A stretch of DNA of 64,000 nucleotides from Caulobacteraceae bacterium (GTDB lineage Bacteria; Pseudomonadota; Alphaproteobacteria; Caulobacterales; Caulobacteraceae): assembly GCA_019746095.1 (NCBI GenBank), contig JAIESL010000057.1, positions 1 through 64,000 of the forward strand. Reading direction: 5' to 3'. Under the pieces are notes generated by a model. It saw only the letters and a program-made list of their open reading frames with translations, searched no databases and was not told where the DNA came from. Position numbers and translations under genes: made by a program. Positions 1 to 10,435 of this stretch are shown piece by piece. Within the stretch, counting starts at the first letter, position 1; each line of letters opens with the position of its first letter.

Positions 1-57
1 ACGCCTCAGCTAAAAGGCCGGTCCGATTCCGGTCGGACCGCCACAATCGCGAGCGCA

Positions 58-525
58 ATGCCCGAGACCCCCGTCCTCTACGTCCTGAACGGCCCGAACC
101 TCAACCTGCTTGGGGTGCGCGAGCCCGACATCTACGGACATGAGACCCTCGCCGACGTCCAGGCCCAGTGCGAACGGGCGGCCGACGGTGCCCAGGTGGT
201 CTTCCGCCAGACCAATCACGAGGGCGAACTGATCGACCAGGTCCATGAGGCCCGCGAAAAGGCCTCGGCCCTGGTCATCAATGCCGCCGGCTATACCCAC
301 ACCTCGGTGGCCCTGCTGGACGCGCTCAGGACGCTGACGATCCCGATCGTCGAATGCCACCTGTCCAACCCGGCGTCGCGCGAGCGCTTCCGTCATCGCT
401 CCTATGTCTCGCCGGTTGCCGCCGGCGTGGTTTCGGGCTTCGGCCCATTCAGCTACGAACTGGCCGTGAAGGCCGCTCTGCGACTGGCGCGGGAACACCG
501 CCCTGCCGCCGACCGTTCGGTTTAA
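58..525 (+). CDS. aroQ: 3-dehydroquinate dehydratase, type II
   Basis: ORF 155 aa; '[19 protein letters not shown]' and '[31 protein letters not shown]' typical of type II DHQase; upstream of accBC. Confidence 0.96.
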   Translation: MPETPVLYVLNGPNLNLLGVREPDIYGHETLADVQAQCERAADGAQVVFRQTNHEGELIDQVHEAREKASALVINAAGYTHTSVALLDALRTLTIPIVECHLSNPASRERFRHRSYVSPVAAGVVSGFGPFSYELAVKAALRLAREHRPAADRSV

Positions 526-544
526 AAGGTAACAAGAGGCTCCC

Positions 545-1063
545 ATGGCCGAATCCAAGACGACCGCCCCCCGGCTCAAGAACGAAGCCGAGATCGACAC
601 CACCCTGGTGCGGTCGCTGGCCGACATCCTGAACGACACCTCCCTCACCGAGATCGAGGTGGAACGCGGTGAACTTCGCATCCGCGTCGCCCGCGAACTG
701 GTGGCCGCCCCGGTCATGCAATATGCCGCCGCCCCGGCCCCGGTCGCCCATGCGCCTGCCGCCGCTCCGGCCACCGCCGCCCCGGCCGCCATGCCGTCCG
801 ATCCCGCCACCATCGTCGCCAAAAAGGGCGAAGAGGTGAAGTCGCCGATGGTCGGCACCGTCTATCTGCAGGCCTCCCCGGAAGCCCCGCCCTTCATCGC
901 CGTCGGCGACAAGGTCAAGAAGGGCCAGACCCTGCTGATCATCGAGGCCATGAAGACCATGAACCCGATCCAGGCCCCGCGTGACGGCGTCGTGGTCGAG
1001 GTCCTGGTCGGCGACGCCCAGCCGGTCGAGTTCGGCGAACCCCTCGTCCTGCTCGAGGCCTGA
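545..1063 (+). CDS. accB: acetyl-CoA carboxylase biotin carboxyl carrier protein
   Basis: C-terminal biotinyl motif '[11 protein letters not shown]'; Ala/Pro linker; followed by accC. Confidence 0.96.
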   Translation: MAESKTTAPRLKNEAEIDTTLVRSLADILNDTSLTEIEVERGELRIRVARELVAAPVMQYAAAPAPVAHAPAAAPATAAPAAMPSDPATIVAKKGEEVKSPMVGTVYLQASPEAPPFIAVGDKVKKGQTLLIIEAMKTMNPIQAPRDGVVVEVLVGDAQPVEFGEPLVLLEA

Positions 1064-1070
1064 GACGGCC

Positions 1071-2423
1071 ATGTTCACCAAGGTCCTGATCGCCAACCGC
1101 GGCGAAATCGCCCTGCGGATTCACCGTGCCTGCAAGGAGATGGGCATCTCCACCGTCGCAGTGCACTCCGAGGCTGACCGCGGTGCCATGTGGGTCCGGC
1201 TGGCCGACGAGAGCGTCTGTATCGGCCCGGCGCCCGCCGCCAAGAGCTATCTGAACATCCCCTCGATCATCGCAGCGGCCGAGATCACCGGGGCCCAGGC
1301 CATTCACCCCGGCTACGGCTTCCTGTCCGAGAACGCCCGCTTCGCCGAGATCGTCGAGGCCCACGGCATGACCTTCATCGGTCCCAAGCCCGAGCATATC
1401 CGGGTCATGGGCGACAAGATCACGGCCAAACAGACGGTGCTGGAAGCCGGCATCCCCTGCGTGCCCGGCTCGGCCGGCGAGGTCGAGACCATCGAGGACG
1501 CCATCGCGGCTTCGAAGACCATCGGCTTCCCCCTGATCGTCAAGGCTGCCGCCGGCGGCGGCGGGCGCGGCATGAAGGTCGCCCTGACCGCCGACGATCT
1601 GGTCGAGGCCGTCCAGACCGCCCAGTCCGAGGCCACCGCCGCCTTCGGCAACGGTGCCGTCTATATGGAGCGCTATCTCCAGAAGCCGCGCCACATCGAG
1701 CTTCAGGTCGTCGCCGACAGCCACGGCAATGTCGTCCACCTCGGCGAGCGCGACTGTTCGCTGCAGCGCCGCCACCAGAAGATCCTCGAGGAAGCCCCCT
1801 CGCCCGCCCTGTCGGCGGCCGAGCGTGTCGCCATCGGCGAGACGGTCAACAAGGCCATCGCCGCCATCGGCTACCTCGGCGTCGGTACCATCGAATTCCT
1901 CTGGGAAGACGGCGAGTTCTTCTTCATCGAGATGAACACCCGCCTCCAGGTCGAGCACCCGGTGACGGAAATGATCACGGGCGTCGATCTGGTTCGCGAG
2001 CAGATCCGCATCGCTGCCGGCCTGCCCCTGTCCTTCACCCAGGCGGATGTGAAATTCACCGGCCACTCGATCGAGTGCCGGATCAACGCCGAGAACGCCG
2101 AGACCTTCACCCCCTCGCCCGGCACGATCACCTCCTTCCACGCCCCGGGCGGCCTGGGCGTCCGTCTGGATAGCGCCATCTACGCCGGCTATTCGATCCC
2201 GCCCTATTACGACAGCCTGATCGGCAAGCTGATCGTCCACGGCCGCGATCGCGAGGAATGCATCGCCCGCCTGAAGCGCAGTCTGAACGAGATGGTCGTC
2301 GGCGGTATCGACACCACCATTCCCCTGTTCCAGAAGCTGCTGCAGGAGCCCGACATCCTGTCCGGTGACTACGACATCCACTGGCTCGAAAACTGGGCCA
2401 AACGCCAGAAGGGCGAGGCCTGA
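1071..2423 (+). CDS. accC: acetyl-CoA carboxylase biotin carboxylase subunit
   Basis: [26 protein letters not shown]...; '[12 protein letters not shown]' ATP-grasp; '[24 protein letters not shown]'; ATG at 1071 inside the longer track ORF. Confidence 0.97.
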   Translation: MFTKVLIANRGEIALRIHRACKEMGISTVAVHSEADRGAMWVRLADESVCIGPAPAAKSYLNIPSIIAAAEITGAQAIHPGYGFLSENARFAEIVEAHGMTFIGPKPEHIRVMGDKITAKQTVLEAGIPCVPGSAGEVETIEDAIAASKTIGFPLIVKAAAGGGGRGMKVALTADDLVEAVQTAQSEATAAFGNGAVYMERYLQKPRHIELQVVADSHGNVVHLGERDCSLQRRHQKILEEAPSPALSAAERVAIGETVNKAIAAIGYLGVGTIEFLWEDGEFFFIEMNTRLQVEHPVTEMITGVDLVREQIRIAAGLPLSFTQADVKFTGHSIECRINAENAETFTPSPGTITSFHAPGGLGVRLDSAIYAGYSIPPYYDSLIGKLIVHGRDREECIARLKRSLNEMVVGGIDTTIPLFQKLLQEPDILSGDYDIHWLENWAKRQKGEA

Positions 2424-3115
2424 GCGACCCGGGCTTCAGCGCCGGCGGACCCTTCGGCGGCTTCGGTCCCGACGAACTGCTGAACTGCTACGCCACCGGC
2501 GTCTTTCCGATGGGGGAGGCCCGCGACGATCCGCGGATCTTCCTCGTCGAGCCCGACCAGCGCGGCATCATCCCGCTCGACGGCTTCCACGTCCCGACCC
2601 GGCTCAGGCGCACCGTCCGCGCCGACGGCGTCACGGTCCGGGTCGACACCGCCTTCGACGCCGTCCTCGACGCCTGCGCCGCCTCCGGCCCGGGCCGGGA
2701 GGAAAGCTGGATCAATGCCCCCATCCGCCGGCTCTACATCGAGCTGAACGCCCGCGGTCAGGCCCACAGTATCGAATGCTGGCGCGACGAGACCCTCGTC
2801 GGCGGCCTCTATGGCGTCACCCTGGGCGGGGCCTTCTTCGGCGAAAGCATGTTCAGCCGCGAGCGCGACGCCTCGAAGATCGCCCTCGTCCATCTCGTCG
2901 CCCGGCTGAGGCGCGGCGGCTGGCGGCTGCTGGACACCCAGTTCCTCACCGGCCACCTCAGCCAGTTCGGCGCGATCGAAATACCCAGGATCGCCTATCT
3001 CAAGCGCCTGCAGACGGCCCGGCCGCTAAGGCCCAATATGCGTTCGCTGTTCGAGCCGATGACTGGTTCGGAGGCGCTGTTCTACGCCTTGCAGCCGACG
3101 ATCCAGGCGTCATAG
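2420..3115 (+). CDS. aat: leucyl/phenylalanyl-tRNA--protein transferase
   Basis: '[18 protein letters not shown]' then '[32 protein letters not shown]'; conserved residues lie upstream of the ATG at 2510, so the start is probably CTG 2420 overlapping the accC stop. Confidence 0.88.
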   Translation: MSDPGFSAGGPFGGFGPDELLNCYATGVFPMGEARDDPRIFLVEPDQRGIIPLDGFHVPTRLRRTVRADGVTVRVDTAFDAVLDACAASGPGREESWINAPIRRLYIELNARGQAHSIECWRDETLVGGLYGVTLGGAFFGESMFSRERDASKIALVHLVARLRRGGWRLLDTQFLTGHLSQFGAIEIPRIAYLKRLQTARPLRPNMRSLFEPMTGSEALFYALQPTIQAS

Positions 3116-3732
3116 ATCGGATGCTGCAGGCCACTGACAGCCGGCGAGGACGCGAACATCCAGCCCCGGAAGATCTGCCTCGGCTCACTGACCTGGATCA
3201 CACCCCGCGGCTGCAGGCTGACTTCCAGATAGGCGACCGCGTCCGACACCTGTTCGTCCGAGCCGGAAACCTCACAGGCGCGGGCCGTAATGATCAGGGT
3301 CTTCTCGAACCGGACCGGACGCCCGCCGACCTCGACCTCGAATCGCATCGATTCGGCCGTGATCTTGTCGATGGCCTCGACGATGGCGACGCGACGGCGT
3401 TGACGGCGCGAGGGCGCAGCCGGGGCCTCGGCACGGGCCGGTGCCTCTTCCGCCTTCTCTTCGCCCTCGGTCGTTTCCTCCGCCCCGTCCACAGCGACGG
3501 GAACATCAGGGGCCTGTGCGACCGGCGTGGTCTGCCCGACAGCCCCTTCGGGCGCAGGCTCAACGGCCGGGGTCGTCACCGCCGGCGAGGCCTGCCGGTT
3601 CAACGCCGCCGTGGAATCCTGGATGGGAACGGCGTCCTGGGGCAGGTCATTGATCGCAGAAGCCAGCACCCCGCCGGAAGCCAGCAGCGCCGCCGCCGTC
3701 ACACCGGCCAGGATGGACCCGCGAACCTTCAT
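3082..3732 (-). CDS. DUF2155 domain-containing protein with N-terminal signal/anchor
   Basis: '[20 protein letters not shown]...[11 protein letters not shown]...[31 protein letters not shown]' resembles the DUF2155 C-terminus; start at MKVRGSIL. Confidence 0.82.
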   Translation of the reverse strand: MKVRGSILAGVTAAALLASGGVLASAINDLPQDAVPIQDSTAALNRQASPAVTTPAVEPAPEGAVGQTTPVAQAPDVPVAVDGAEETTEGEEKAEEAPARAEAPAAPSRRQRRRVAIVEAIDKITAESMRFEVEVGGRPVRFEKTLIITARACEVSGSDEQVSDAVAYLEVSLQPRGVIQVSEPRQIFRGWMFASSPAVSGLQHPIYDAWIVGCKA

Positions 3733-4148
3733 TCTGGACGCCAGGCTTCGTAGTCGCCGGTCGCCGGCGGCCGGACACCGTCCGCAGCCAGCGAACCCTT
3801 CGGCCGCCACGCCATCGGTGTGCCCGTCAGATTGGGCAGATGGTCCTCTTCCCACGACCGGCGCGGAAGAGGCTGATCCGTCGGCAGGTCATCGTAGGTG
3901 TAGTGGAGCCAGCCATGCCAGTCCGGCGGCACCTTCGAGGCGTCAGCATAGCCGTTGTAGGTCACCCAGCGGCGGCGGCGACCATCATAGCTGGAACGAT
4001 CCCGGGACAGGTAATAGCGATTGCCGAACTCATCTGTCCCCACATGCTCGCCGCGTTTGGCGATCGTGAAGAAGGTGCCGATGGTGGCACCGCTGGTCCA
4101 GCCGAAAATCCTGCCTAGCACGTCGGAAATCCACTCACGTTCGGTCAT
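3729..4148 (-). CDS. NADH:ubiquinone oxidoreductase accessory subunit, NDUFA12 family
   Basis: 'GEHVGTDEFGNRYY...RRRRWVTYNGYADASKVPPDWHGWLHYTYDDLPTD' NDUFA12/B17.2 signature; start at MTEREW. Confidence 0.92.
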   Translation of the reverse strand: MTEREWISDVLGRIFGWTSGATIGTFFTIAKRGEHVGTDEFGNRYYLSRDRSSYDGRRRRWVTYNGYADASKVPPDWHGWLHYTYDDLPTDQPLPRRSWEEDHLPNLTGTPMAWRPKGSLAADGVRPPATGDYEAWRPE

Positions 4149-4324
4149 CCGGCGGGGTCCGGGACACGGCAGCATCATAGAAAGCGCCACGGCCCGCGTC
4201 CAGCACCCCGCGATCCTGGACCAACTCAACATCTTGGGGGTAACCGACCTGCAACACGCCAGATTTATTGCTGGACCCCGGATAGGCCGCTAACCTCAAA
4301 GAAAGGTCACGTCGAGATTGCCGT

Positions 4325-6730
4325 ATGCGGTTTCCCTTCGCTTCTCTCGCCGCCGAGATGCACCGCCCAACTCGCGAGGTCGAGCGCGCGGACCGGATCG
4401 TCTCCGTGCGCGCACCCGCAGCCTGGACGGACGTACAGGTCGAAGCCTGGCTGGACTGGGCCGACTCCGAAGACCTTGCCGCGGATGGTGAAGACCCGCT
4501 TTCAGAGGCCGCCATAGCCTGGTGCCGGCGACTTTCCCCGAGTCGGGCCGAAACCCTGGCTGCGACCCTGATCCTGGGGATGGCCACCCCGGCCCGAACA
4601 ACCGCAATCGCACCTGGCCAGACGAACCTGTCCGAACCCGATGCAGCGCGACGCCTTCGGGCAGACGCGGCCCTTCACCGGGCTGAACGCCTCTCGGCGG
4701 GAGCCCTCGCAGCGATGACCGCAGCCCTCGGACATGTGTCCGATGCTGTCACTCGCTGCGAAGGATCGCCTCTCGATTGCGCGGATCCCTCGCGCAACCC
4801 GGCCCTGGCGCGCGCCGCACTCGCGGCGCGCAAGACCGGGGCCGCCGACGCCGACCTCAACCGGGCCATGCAGGGAGAGCGGTTAGACGTCGGTTTTCGG
4901 CCCACGCCCCCCTCCTCCCTCAAATTGGCGATCGCCGACCGTGCCATGATCGCTTCCGGCGCGCCCGAGGCGCTTCTGGCCGCCGAAGTCGCCATGGATG
5001 GCCACCTCATTCTCGCCTTCGACCCGACTACCGCCGAGGCAGTTTCGCAGTCGGAGGAGGCACCCGGAATCCTTCTGTCCCTGCCTTCTCTTGCGCAGGC
5101 CTTCGGATCCGGTTTTGACGCCGCGCTCAGCGAGCTTGCGAGTCTCTGGACGGCCGCGATCACGGATGGCGGTGCCGAAATGGTGGCGATCGGGCTCGGC
5201 GGACTGAGTGACCATTTGCTGACGACATCCGATCCGATCGACCTGACCCGCGCCAGGCAAATCGGAGAGCATGTTCGGGCCGCAGCGGGTGAGGTCCCGG
5301 TGGCGCTTTTCGTAGACGATGCGGAGGCCGCCCTACGACTGGGCCTGTCGCGCCTTTCGGTCCTCGAAGGCTGGCAGACCGTAGACGGCGAGGTCGCCCA
5401 GCGCCTGCGCCCCGCCCTGGCCGTCGCGATCCAGCGGAGCGGCGGCGAAGTCGAAGCGGCCGAGCGTCACCTGTTCGGACGGCGGACCTTGATCGATGCG
5501 CCGGGGGTGAACCACTCCGCCTTGCGGGCGAAGGGCTTCACCGATGTGGAGTTGGACGCCCTCGAACAGGCTCTGGCGGAAGTCAGCCGCCTGGACGATG
5601 CCTTCCAGCCGTCAATGCTGGACTCCGGCTTCATGCGAGATGTGCTCGGATTTGAAGGCGTTGCGCACGATATCCTTTCACAACTCGGCTTTTCCGGCCC
5701 GGACATCGCCGCTGCCGAAGCCTGGGCGGTTGGGCATGGTGATCTGGCAGGATGGGACGGCGTCCCCGACCCGCTTTCGGCCATCCTCTCCGACCCCGAC
5801 GCGTTCGAGGCCAGCGTTCGCGCCGAACTGGACTCCGTCAGCGCGATCCCGGACCTGACCCCGGTGATGCTCGACTGGCGAGCCACGGCAGCCCAGGCCG
5901 CTAGGCTGCTGTCTGACGCAGCAAGAGAAGGGCACCGCGCCATTCGGTTGCTGCGTGCCGCTCCGCCTGCCGGCCCTCTGCTCGACCTGACAGAGCCTGA
6001 ACCAGCGCCCCGGGTGCGTCGGTGGGAGCCAGAGGCGAAAGCGGTCGAGCGCGTCGTCGAAAAGGTCGTCGAACGCGAGCGCACCCGTCGCAAACTGCCC
6101 GACCGCCGCAAGGGCTACATCCAGAAAGCCGCTGTCGGTGGACACAAGGTCTACATCCACACCGGCGAGTACGAGGACGGTGAGCTCGGCGAGATATTCA
6201 TCGACATGCACAAGGAAGGTGCCGCCTTCCGGTCGCTGATGAACAATTTCGCCATCGCGATCTCCATAGGACTGCAGTACGGCGTGCCCCTGGACGAGTT
6301 TGTCGATGCCTTCGTCTTCACCCGCTTTGAGCCGGCCGGGACGGTGACGGGGAACGATTCAATCAAGTCGGCGACCTCGATCCTGGACTACATTTTCCGT
6401 GAGCTCGGCGTCTCCTATCTGGACCGGCATGAACTGGCCAACGTCGCACCCGACCCCTTGAGCGCCAACGGACTCGGGATGCTGGAGGGCGAGGGCGATA
6501 CCCCCGAAGCCGTGCCGGCTGCCCGGTTCATATCCAAGGGCTTCGCGCGCGGCGCAGCACCGGACAATCTGGTGGTTCTGCCCTTCGGACAAAGGCGCGA
6601 GACCCCGATAACGCCCCAGGCAGCCACCGAGGCAGTTGCCTGCCCCGCCTGCGGCGACTTCTCGCTCCAGCAGCGCGGCGCAGGATGGATTTGCGACACC
6701 TGCGGCGCAGCACCGTCGATGCAGGGTTGA
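4325..6730 (+). CDS. NrdJ-like (B12-dependent ribonucleotide reductase-related) protein with TSCPD-type C-terminus and zinc ribbon; central region without cysteines
   Basis: 801 aa; '[79 protein letters not shown]...[26 protein letters not shown]' matches NrdJ C-terminal region; CPACG...CDTCG ribbon. Confidence 0.82.
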   Translation: MRFPFASLAAEMHRPTREVERADRIVSVRAPAAWTDVQVEAWLDWADSEDLAADGEDPLSEAAIAWCRRLSPSRAETLAATLILGMATPARTTAIAPGQTNLSEPDAARRLRADAALHRAERLSAGALAAMTAALGHVSDAVTRCEGSPLDCADPSRNPALARAALAARKTGAADADLNRAMQGERLDVGFRPTPPSSLKLAIADRAMIASGAPEALLAAEVAMDGHLILAFDPTTAEAVSQSEEAPGILLSLPSLAQAFGSGFDAALSELASLWTAAITDGGAEMVAIGLGGLSDHLLTTSDPIDLTRARQIGEHVRAAAGEVPVALFVDDAEAALRLGLSRLSVLEGWQTVDGEVAQRLRPALAVAIQRSGGEVEAAERHLFGRRTLIDAPGVNHSALRAKGFTDVELDALEQALAEVSRLDDAFQPSMLDSGFMRDVLGFEGVAHDILSQLGFSGPDIAAAEAWAVGHGDLAGWDGVPDPLSAILSDPDAFEASVRAELDSVSAIPDLTPVMLDWRATAAQAARLLSDAAREGHRAIRLLRAAPPAGPLLDLTEPEPAPRVRRWEPEAKAVERVVEKVVERERTRRKLPDRRKGYIQKAAVGGHKVYIHTGEYEDGELGEIFIDMHKEGAAFRSLMNNFAIAISIGLQYGVPLDEFVDAFVFTRFEPAGTVTGNDSIKSATSILDYIFRELGVSYLDRHELANVAPDPLSANGLGMLEGEGDTPEAVPAARFISKGFARGAAPDNLVVLPFGQRRETPITPQAATEAVACPACGDFSLQQRGAGWICDTCGAAPSMQG

Positions 6731-6795
6731 TCAACGAATTCGTGGCACGATGACGTCGATCGGGTCCTGCCCGGCACGAAGACCGGAGCCCCGCC

Positions 6796-7287
6796 ATGAA
6801 GCCGATCCTCACCGCAGTCACTGCCGTCGCACTCGTCGCCGTCGGCCTGCCGGCGGTCGCCCAGAACGCCGGTCAGATCGCCCGTGTACGTGGCGGTTCG
6901 AGTTGCGCCGGCTGCAATCTGTTCCAGGCCGCCCTGTCCGGGCTGGAAGTCCGCGGCCTCGATCTCTCGGGCGCAAGACTGCGTCAGGCGGATCTGAGCC
7001 TTGCGGTCATGAATCGAACCCGGTTCTCCAACGCCGACCTGCGGGACGTTGAGGCCTATGGCGGAGTCTTTTCCGGCTCCAGCTTTTCGGGTGCCAACCT
7101 GACCAACGCGAATTTCGTTGGCGCCTATCTGGAGGGTGCTGCCTTTTCTGGCGCGACCCTGACCGGGGTCAATTTCTCGGGCGCGACGCTGCGGCGCGCG
7201 ACAGGTCTGACCCAGGCCCGGCTGAACCAGGCTTGCGGCGATGAGGCGACGCAATTGCCGGGCGGGCTCTCCATTCCGGCCTGCTAG
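6796..7287 (+). CDS. secreted pentapeptide-repeat protein
   Basis: signal peptide; A(D/N)LxX-type repeats ('FSGANLTNANFVGAYLEGAAFSGATLTGVNFSGATL'); CxxC near N-terminus and terminal Cys. Confidence 0.88.
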   Translation: MKPILTAVTAVALVAVGLPAVAQNAGQIARVRGGSSCAGCNLFQAALSGLEVRGLDLSGARLRQADLSLAVMNRTRFSNADLRDVEAYGGVFSGSSFSGANLTNANFVGAYLEGAAFSGATLTGVNFSGATLRRATGLTQARLNQACGDEATQLPGGLSIPAC

Positions 7288-7350
7288 CGGCACCCGGACC
7301 TTACACCGAATTAAGTAGGGCTTGTCGTTGTTTGAGGTCATGAAAGGCTT

Positions 7351-8268
7351 GTGAAACAGGTTGCCAAGCCCCTCTTCCGTCGTCTCCCGACCGCCGCCCT
7401 CGCCCTCGGTGCCGCGTTGGCGGCCGTTGGCATGGCGGGCGCAGCCCGCGCCGAAAGCCAGATGCAGTTCCAGTTCCAGGACCGCGACGTCGCCCGGATG
7501 GTCTCGCTGGGCGGAACCTGCCACCGCTGCGAGCTTTCCGGCCGGGACCTGACCGGCGCGGCCTTCACCGGCGCGGTCTTCACCAACGCCACCCTGGTAG
7601 GAGCCAATCTGCGCGGCGCAGAACTGGTGGGTTCGAACTTCTCGGGCAGTGACTTCAGCCGAGCCGACCTGTCCGGCGCGGAAATGGTGGGAGCCAATTT
7701 CACCGGAGCCAATTTCTCCGGTGCCGACCTCTCGGGTGCCGAAGCCATGGGCGCGACCCTTGTGAGGGTGCGACTGGCGGGAGCTAATCTTTCCGGGATC
7801 ACGCTGAACGGTGCCAATCTGAACAGCGCTGTCATGACCGGTGCAGACCTCAGCGCGGCGGAGATGAACGCTGTGACCCTGGCGAACGTCAACGCCCGCT
7901 CGGCGAGCTTCTCCGACGCAGAGATCGCCATGTCGAACCTGTCGAACGGCGACTTCCGTTCCGCCAGCTTCAGCGATGCGACCCTGAACGGGGCGCGGCT
8001 GACCGGCGGACGGTTCGGGGGTGCCGATTTCGGCGGGGCCTCGATGAACCGCACCGACATCCGGGGCACCGACCTGTCCGGAGCCGGTGGTCTCACCCAG
8101 GCCCAGATCAGCCAGGCGTGCGGCGACTCCGCGACCCGCCTTCCTGGCCGCCTGACCGTCCGCGTCTGCCGTGGAGTCAGCGTCGTGCGGGTCGCCCCGC
8201 CTGCGGCGCCGGCACCCCCGGTCCCGCCGCGCTCGCGGAATGTGGTCGTCGCCAGCGCCGACCGCTGA
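7351..8268 (+). CDS. secreted pentapeptide-repeat protein
   Basis: GTG start; many A(D/N)L(S/T)G repeats; same N- and C-terminal cysteine caps as the upstream paralogue. Confidence 0.88.
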   Translation: MKQVAKPLFRRLPTAALALGAALAAVGMAGAARAESQMQFQFQDRDVARMVSLGGTCHRCELSGRDLTGAAFTGAVFTNATLVGANLRGAELVGSNFSGSDFSRADLSGAEMVGANFTGANFSGADLSGAEAMGATLVRVRLAGANLSGITLNGANLNSAVMTGADLSAAEMNAVTLANVNARSASFSDAEIAMSNLSNGDFRSASFSDATLNGARLTGGRFGGADFGGASMNRTDIRGTDLSGAGGLTQAQISQACGDSATRLPGRLTVRVCRGVSVVRVAPPAAPAPPVPPRSRNVVVASADR

Positions 8269-8277
8269 CGTCCGTCG

Positions 8278-10059
8278 TCAGACCTTGAGCGGCAAGGCCG
8301 CGCGGATGTGCAGCTCCTTGTACTGACGTTCGGCCGCGTCTGACGGCGCGCTCATCAGCAGATCCTGGCCCTGCTGGTTCAGCGGGAAAGCGATGACCTC
8401 GCGGATCGCGACCTGGTTGGCCAGCAGCATGACGATCCGGTCGATGCCGGGAGCCAGGCCGCCGTGCGGCGGCGCGCCATAGCGGAAGGCGTTGAGCATG
8501 CCACCGAACTGGTCCTCGACGACCGAGGCGTCGTAGCCGGCGATCTCGAAGGCCTTGAGCATGATGTCGGCCTTGTGGTTCCGGATCGCGCCGGAGCACA
8601 GCTCATAGCCGTTGCAGACGATGTCGTACTGGTAGGCAAGGATGTCGAGCGGGTCCTTGGTGGTCAGGGCCTCCATCTCGCCCTGCGGCATCGAGAAAGG
8701 GTTGTGGGAGAAGTCGACCTTCTTCTCCTCCTCGCTCCACTCGAACATCGGGAAGTCGACGATCCAGCAGAATTTGAACTCGTCATCCGAGATCAGGTTC
8801 AGGTCCTGGCCCAGTTTGGTGCGGGCGTTGCCGGCGAATTTGTAGAAGACGGACGGGTCACCGGCGGCGAAGAAGGCCGCGTCGCCCTTGCCCATACCGA
8901 GGGACTTCATCAGGGCGTCAGTGGCCTCGGCCCCAAGGTTCTTGGCGATCGGACCGCCCCAGCTGCCCTGGTCCTCGGACCAGAAGATATAGCCGAGGCC
9001 CGGTTGGCCCTCGCCTTGGGCCCAGGAGTTCATCCGGTCGCAGAAGGCCCGCGATCCGCCGGTCGGGGCGGGAATGGCCCAGACAGCGTTCTTCGCATCC
9101 GCGCCGAGGATCTTGTTGAACAGGCCGAAGCCGCCGTCGCGGAAATGGTCCGAGACGTCCTTCATCTCGATCGGGTTGCGCAGGTCCGGCTTGTCGGTGC
9201 CGAACATCGCGATGCTCTCGCGGTAGGGAATGCGGACGAAGGGATAGGGATCGACCGTCTTGCCGTCGGCGAACTCCTCGAACACACCGTGCATGACGGG
9301 CTCGATGGCGGCGAAGACGTCTTCCTGGGTAACGAAGCTCATCTCGACGTCGAGCTGGTAGAATTCCAGCGACCGGTCAGCCCGCAGGTCCTCGTCGCGG
9401 AAGCAGGGGGCGATCTGGAAATAGCGGTCGAAGCCCGAGACCATGAGCAGCTGTTTGAACTGCTGCGGAGCCTGCGGCAGGGCGTAGAATTTGCCCGGAT
9501 GCAGGCGCGACGGCACCAGGAAGTCACGCGCGCCTTCCGGCGACGAGGCCGTCAGGATCGGGGTCTGGTACTCGAGAAAGCCTTGCTGAACCATCCGCTG
9601 GCGGATCGAGGAGATCACGCGCGAGCGCAGGACGATGTTCCTGTGCAGGGTCTCACGGCGCAGGTCGAGGTAGCGGTGTTTGAGGCGGATTTCCTCGGGA
9701 TACTCGGGCTCGCCGAAGACCGGCAGCGGCAGTTCGGCGGCTTCGGACAGGACCTCCACGCCGGTGACACGCAGTTCGATCTCCCCGGTCGGCAGATTGG
9801 CGTTGATCACCGAAGCCTCGCGGGCCACCACCTCGCCGTCGACACGGATGACGCTCTCGGCCCGCAGACGCTCGACAGCCTCGAAACCCGGCGTCTCGGG
9901 GTGCAGGACCAGCTGGGTCAGGCCGTAGTGATCGCGCAGGTCGATGAACAGAAGGCCGCCGTGGTCGCGCTTGCGGTGGACCCAGCCGGACAGGCGGACA
10001 TTCGAACCCGCATCGGTCAAACGGAGGGCGCCGCAGGTATGGGAGCGGTAGGCGTGCAT
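8278..10059 (-). CDS. aspS: aspartyl-tRNA synthetase
   Basis: [46 protein letters not shown]; '[10 protein letters not shown]'; '[17 protein letters not shown]' class II motif 3. Confidence 0.97.
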   Translation of the reverse strand: MHAYRSHTCGALRLTDAGSNVRLSGWVHRKRDHGGLLFIDLRDHYGLTQLVLHPETPGFEAVERLRAESVIRVDGEVVAREASVINANLPTGEIELRVTGVEVLSEAAELPLPVFGEPEYPEEIRLKHRYLDLRRETLHRNIVLRSRVISSIRQRMVQQGFLEYQTPILTASSPEGARDFLVPSRLHPGKFYALPQAPQQFKQLLMVSGFDRYFQIAPCFRDEDLRADRSLEFYQLDVEMSFVTQEDVFAAIEPVMHGVFEEFADGKTVDPYPFVRIPYRESIAMFGTDKPDLRNPIEMKDVSDHFRDGGFGLFNKILGADAKNAVWAIPAPTGGSRAFCDRMNSWAQGEGQPGLGYIFWSEDQGSWGGPIAKNLGAEATDALMKSLGMGKGDAAFFAAGDPSVFYKFAGNARTKLGQDLNLISDDEFKFCWIVDFPMFEWSEEEKKVDFSHNPFSMPQGEMEALTTKDPLDILAYQYDIVCNGYELCSGAIRNHKADIMLKAFEIAGYDASVVEDQFGGMLNAFRYGAPPHGGLAPGIDRIVMLLANQVAIREVIAFPLNQQGQDLLMSAPSDAAERQYKELHIRAALPLKV

Positions 10060-10326
10060 GGTCGGTTCGTCTTGGATTACAGGCCGCAAGGGGCGCAATT
10101 CGGGAGCGCGGAAGGGCGCATCATCGCCCCGGAAAGTCAAGGTTTGCGGGCCTCACAGGGGTCAAAAGACACGACCCGTCCGAAAATCCCGAAAAGCTGT
10201 CCTGTCGATACATTCGCCCCTTCGCCGCGCTGTTGATCAACCGAGGCTAGCGGGCCCCTGCGTCAGGATCGGACACAGGCGGGTTTTTGGCGGCCTGACA
10301 CGCGACTTTCGGGGCGGGAATGCCGC

Positions 10327-10368
10327 ATCGGGGATCGGGAAGACGCGGAAGATCGGGGTCGGGAAGAC
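10327..10368. repeat. short direct repeat in the divergent aspS/hda intergenic region
   Basis: ATCGGGGATCGGGAAGAC (10327-10344) and ATCGGGGTCGGGAAGAC (10352-10368), one base deleted. Confidence 0.7.
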
Positions 10369-10435
10369 AGCCGGTGCGTCCACAGGCACGTGACCTTGTC
10401 CACGGGCGTGCGAGCCGTCCCGTTCCGCGTCTGCT

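Noticed and set aside
1-45. Possible 3' end of a tRNA or tmRNA (GGTCCGATTCCGGTCGGACCGCCA)
   Set aside because: T-loop lacks the TTC consensus, acceptor length does not fit, and the 5' part is outside the window; recorded only as a hairpin.
939-2381. 480-aa minus-strand ORF opposite accC
   Set aside because: Codon-position artefact of the high-GC accC coding strand.
2365-3753. 462-aa plus-strand ORF across aat and the DUF2155 gene
   Set aside because: Arg/Pro-rich out-of-frame ORF overlapping two supported genes.
4325-6730. Calling this ORF a functional vitamin B12-dependent ribonucleotide reductase
   Set aside because: No cysteine exists in the central region, so catalytic residues are absent; only NrdJ-like relatedness is claimed.
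8464-10236. 590-aa plus-strand ORF opposite aspS
   Set aside because: Antisense shadow ORF with D/V/E/G-rich composition; aspS motifs are unambiguous on the other strand.
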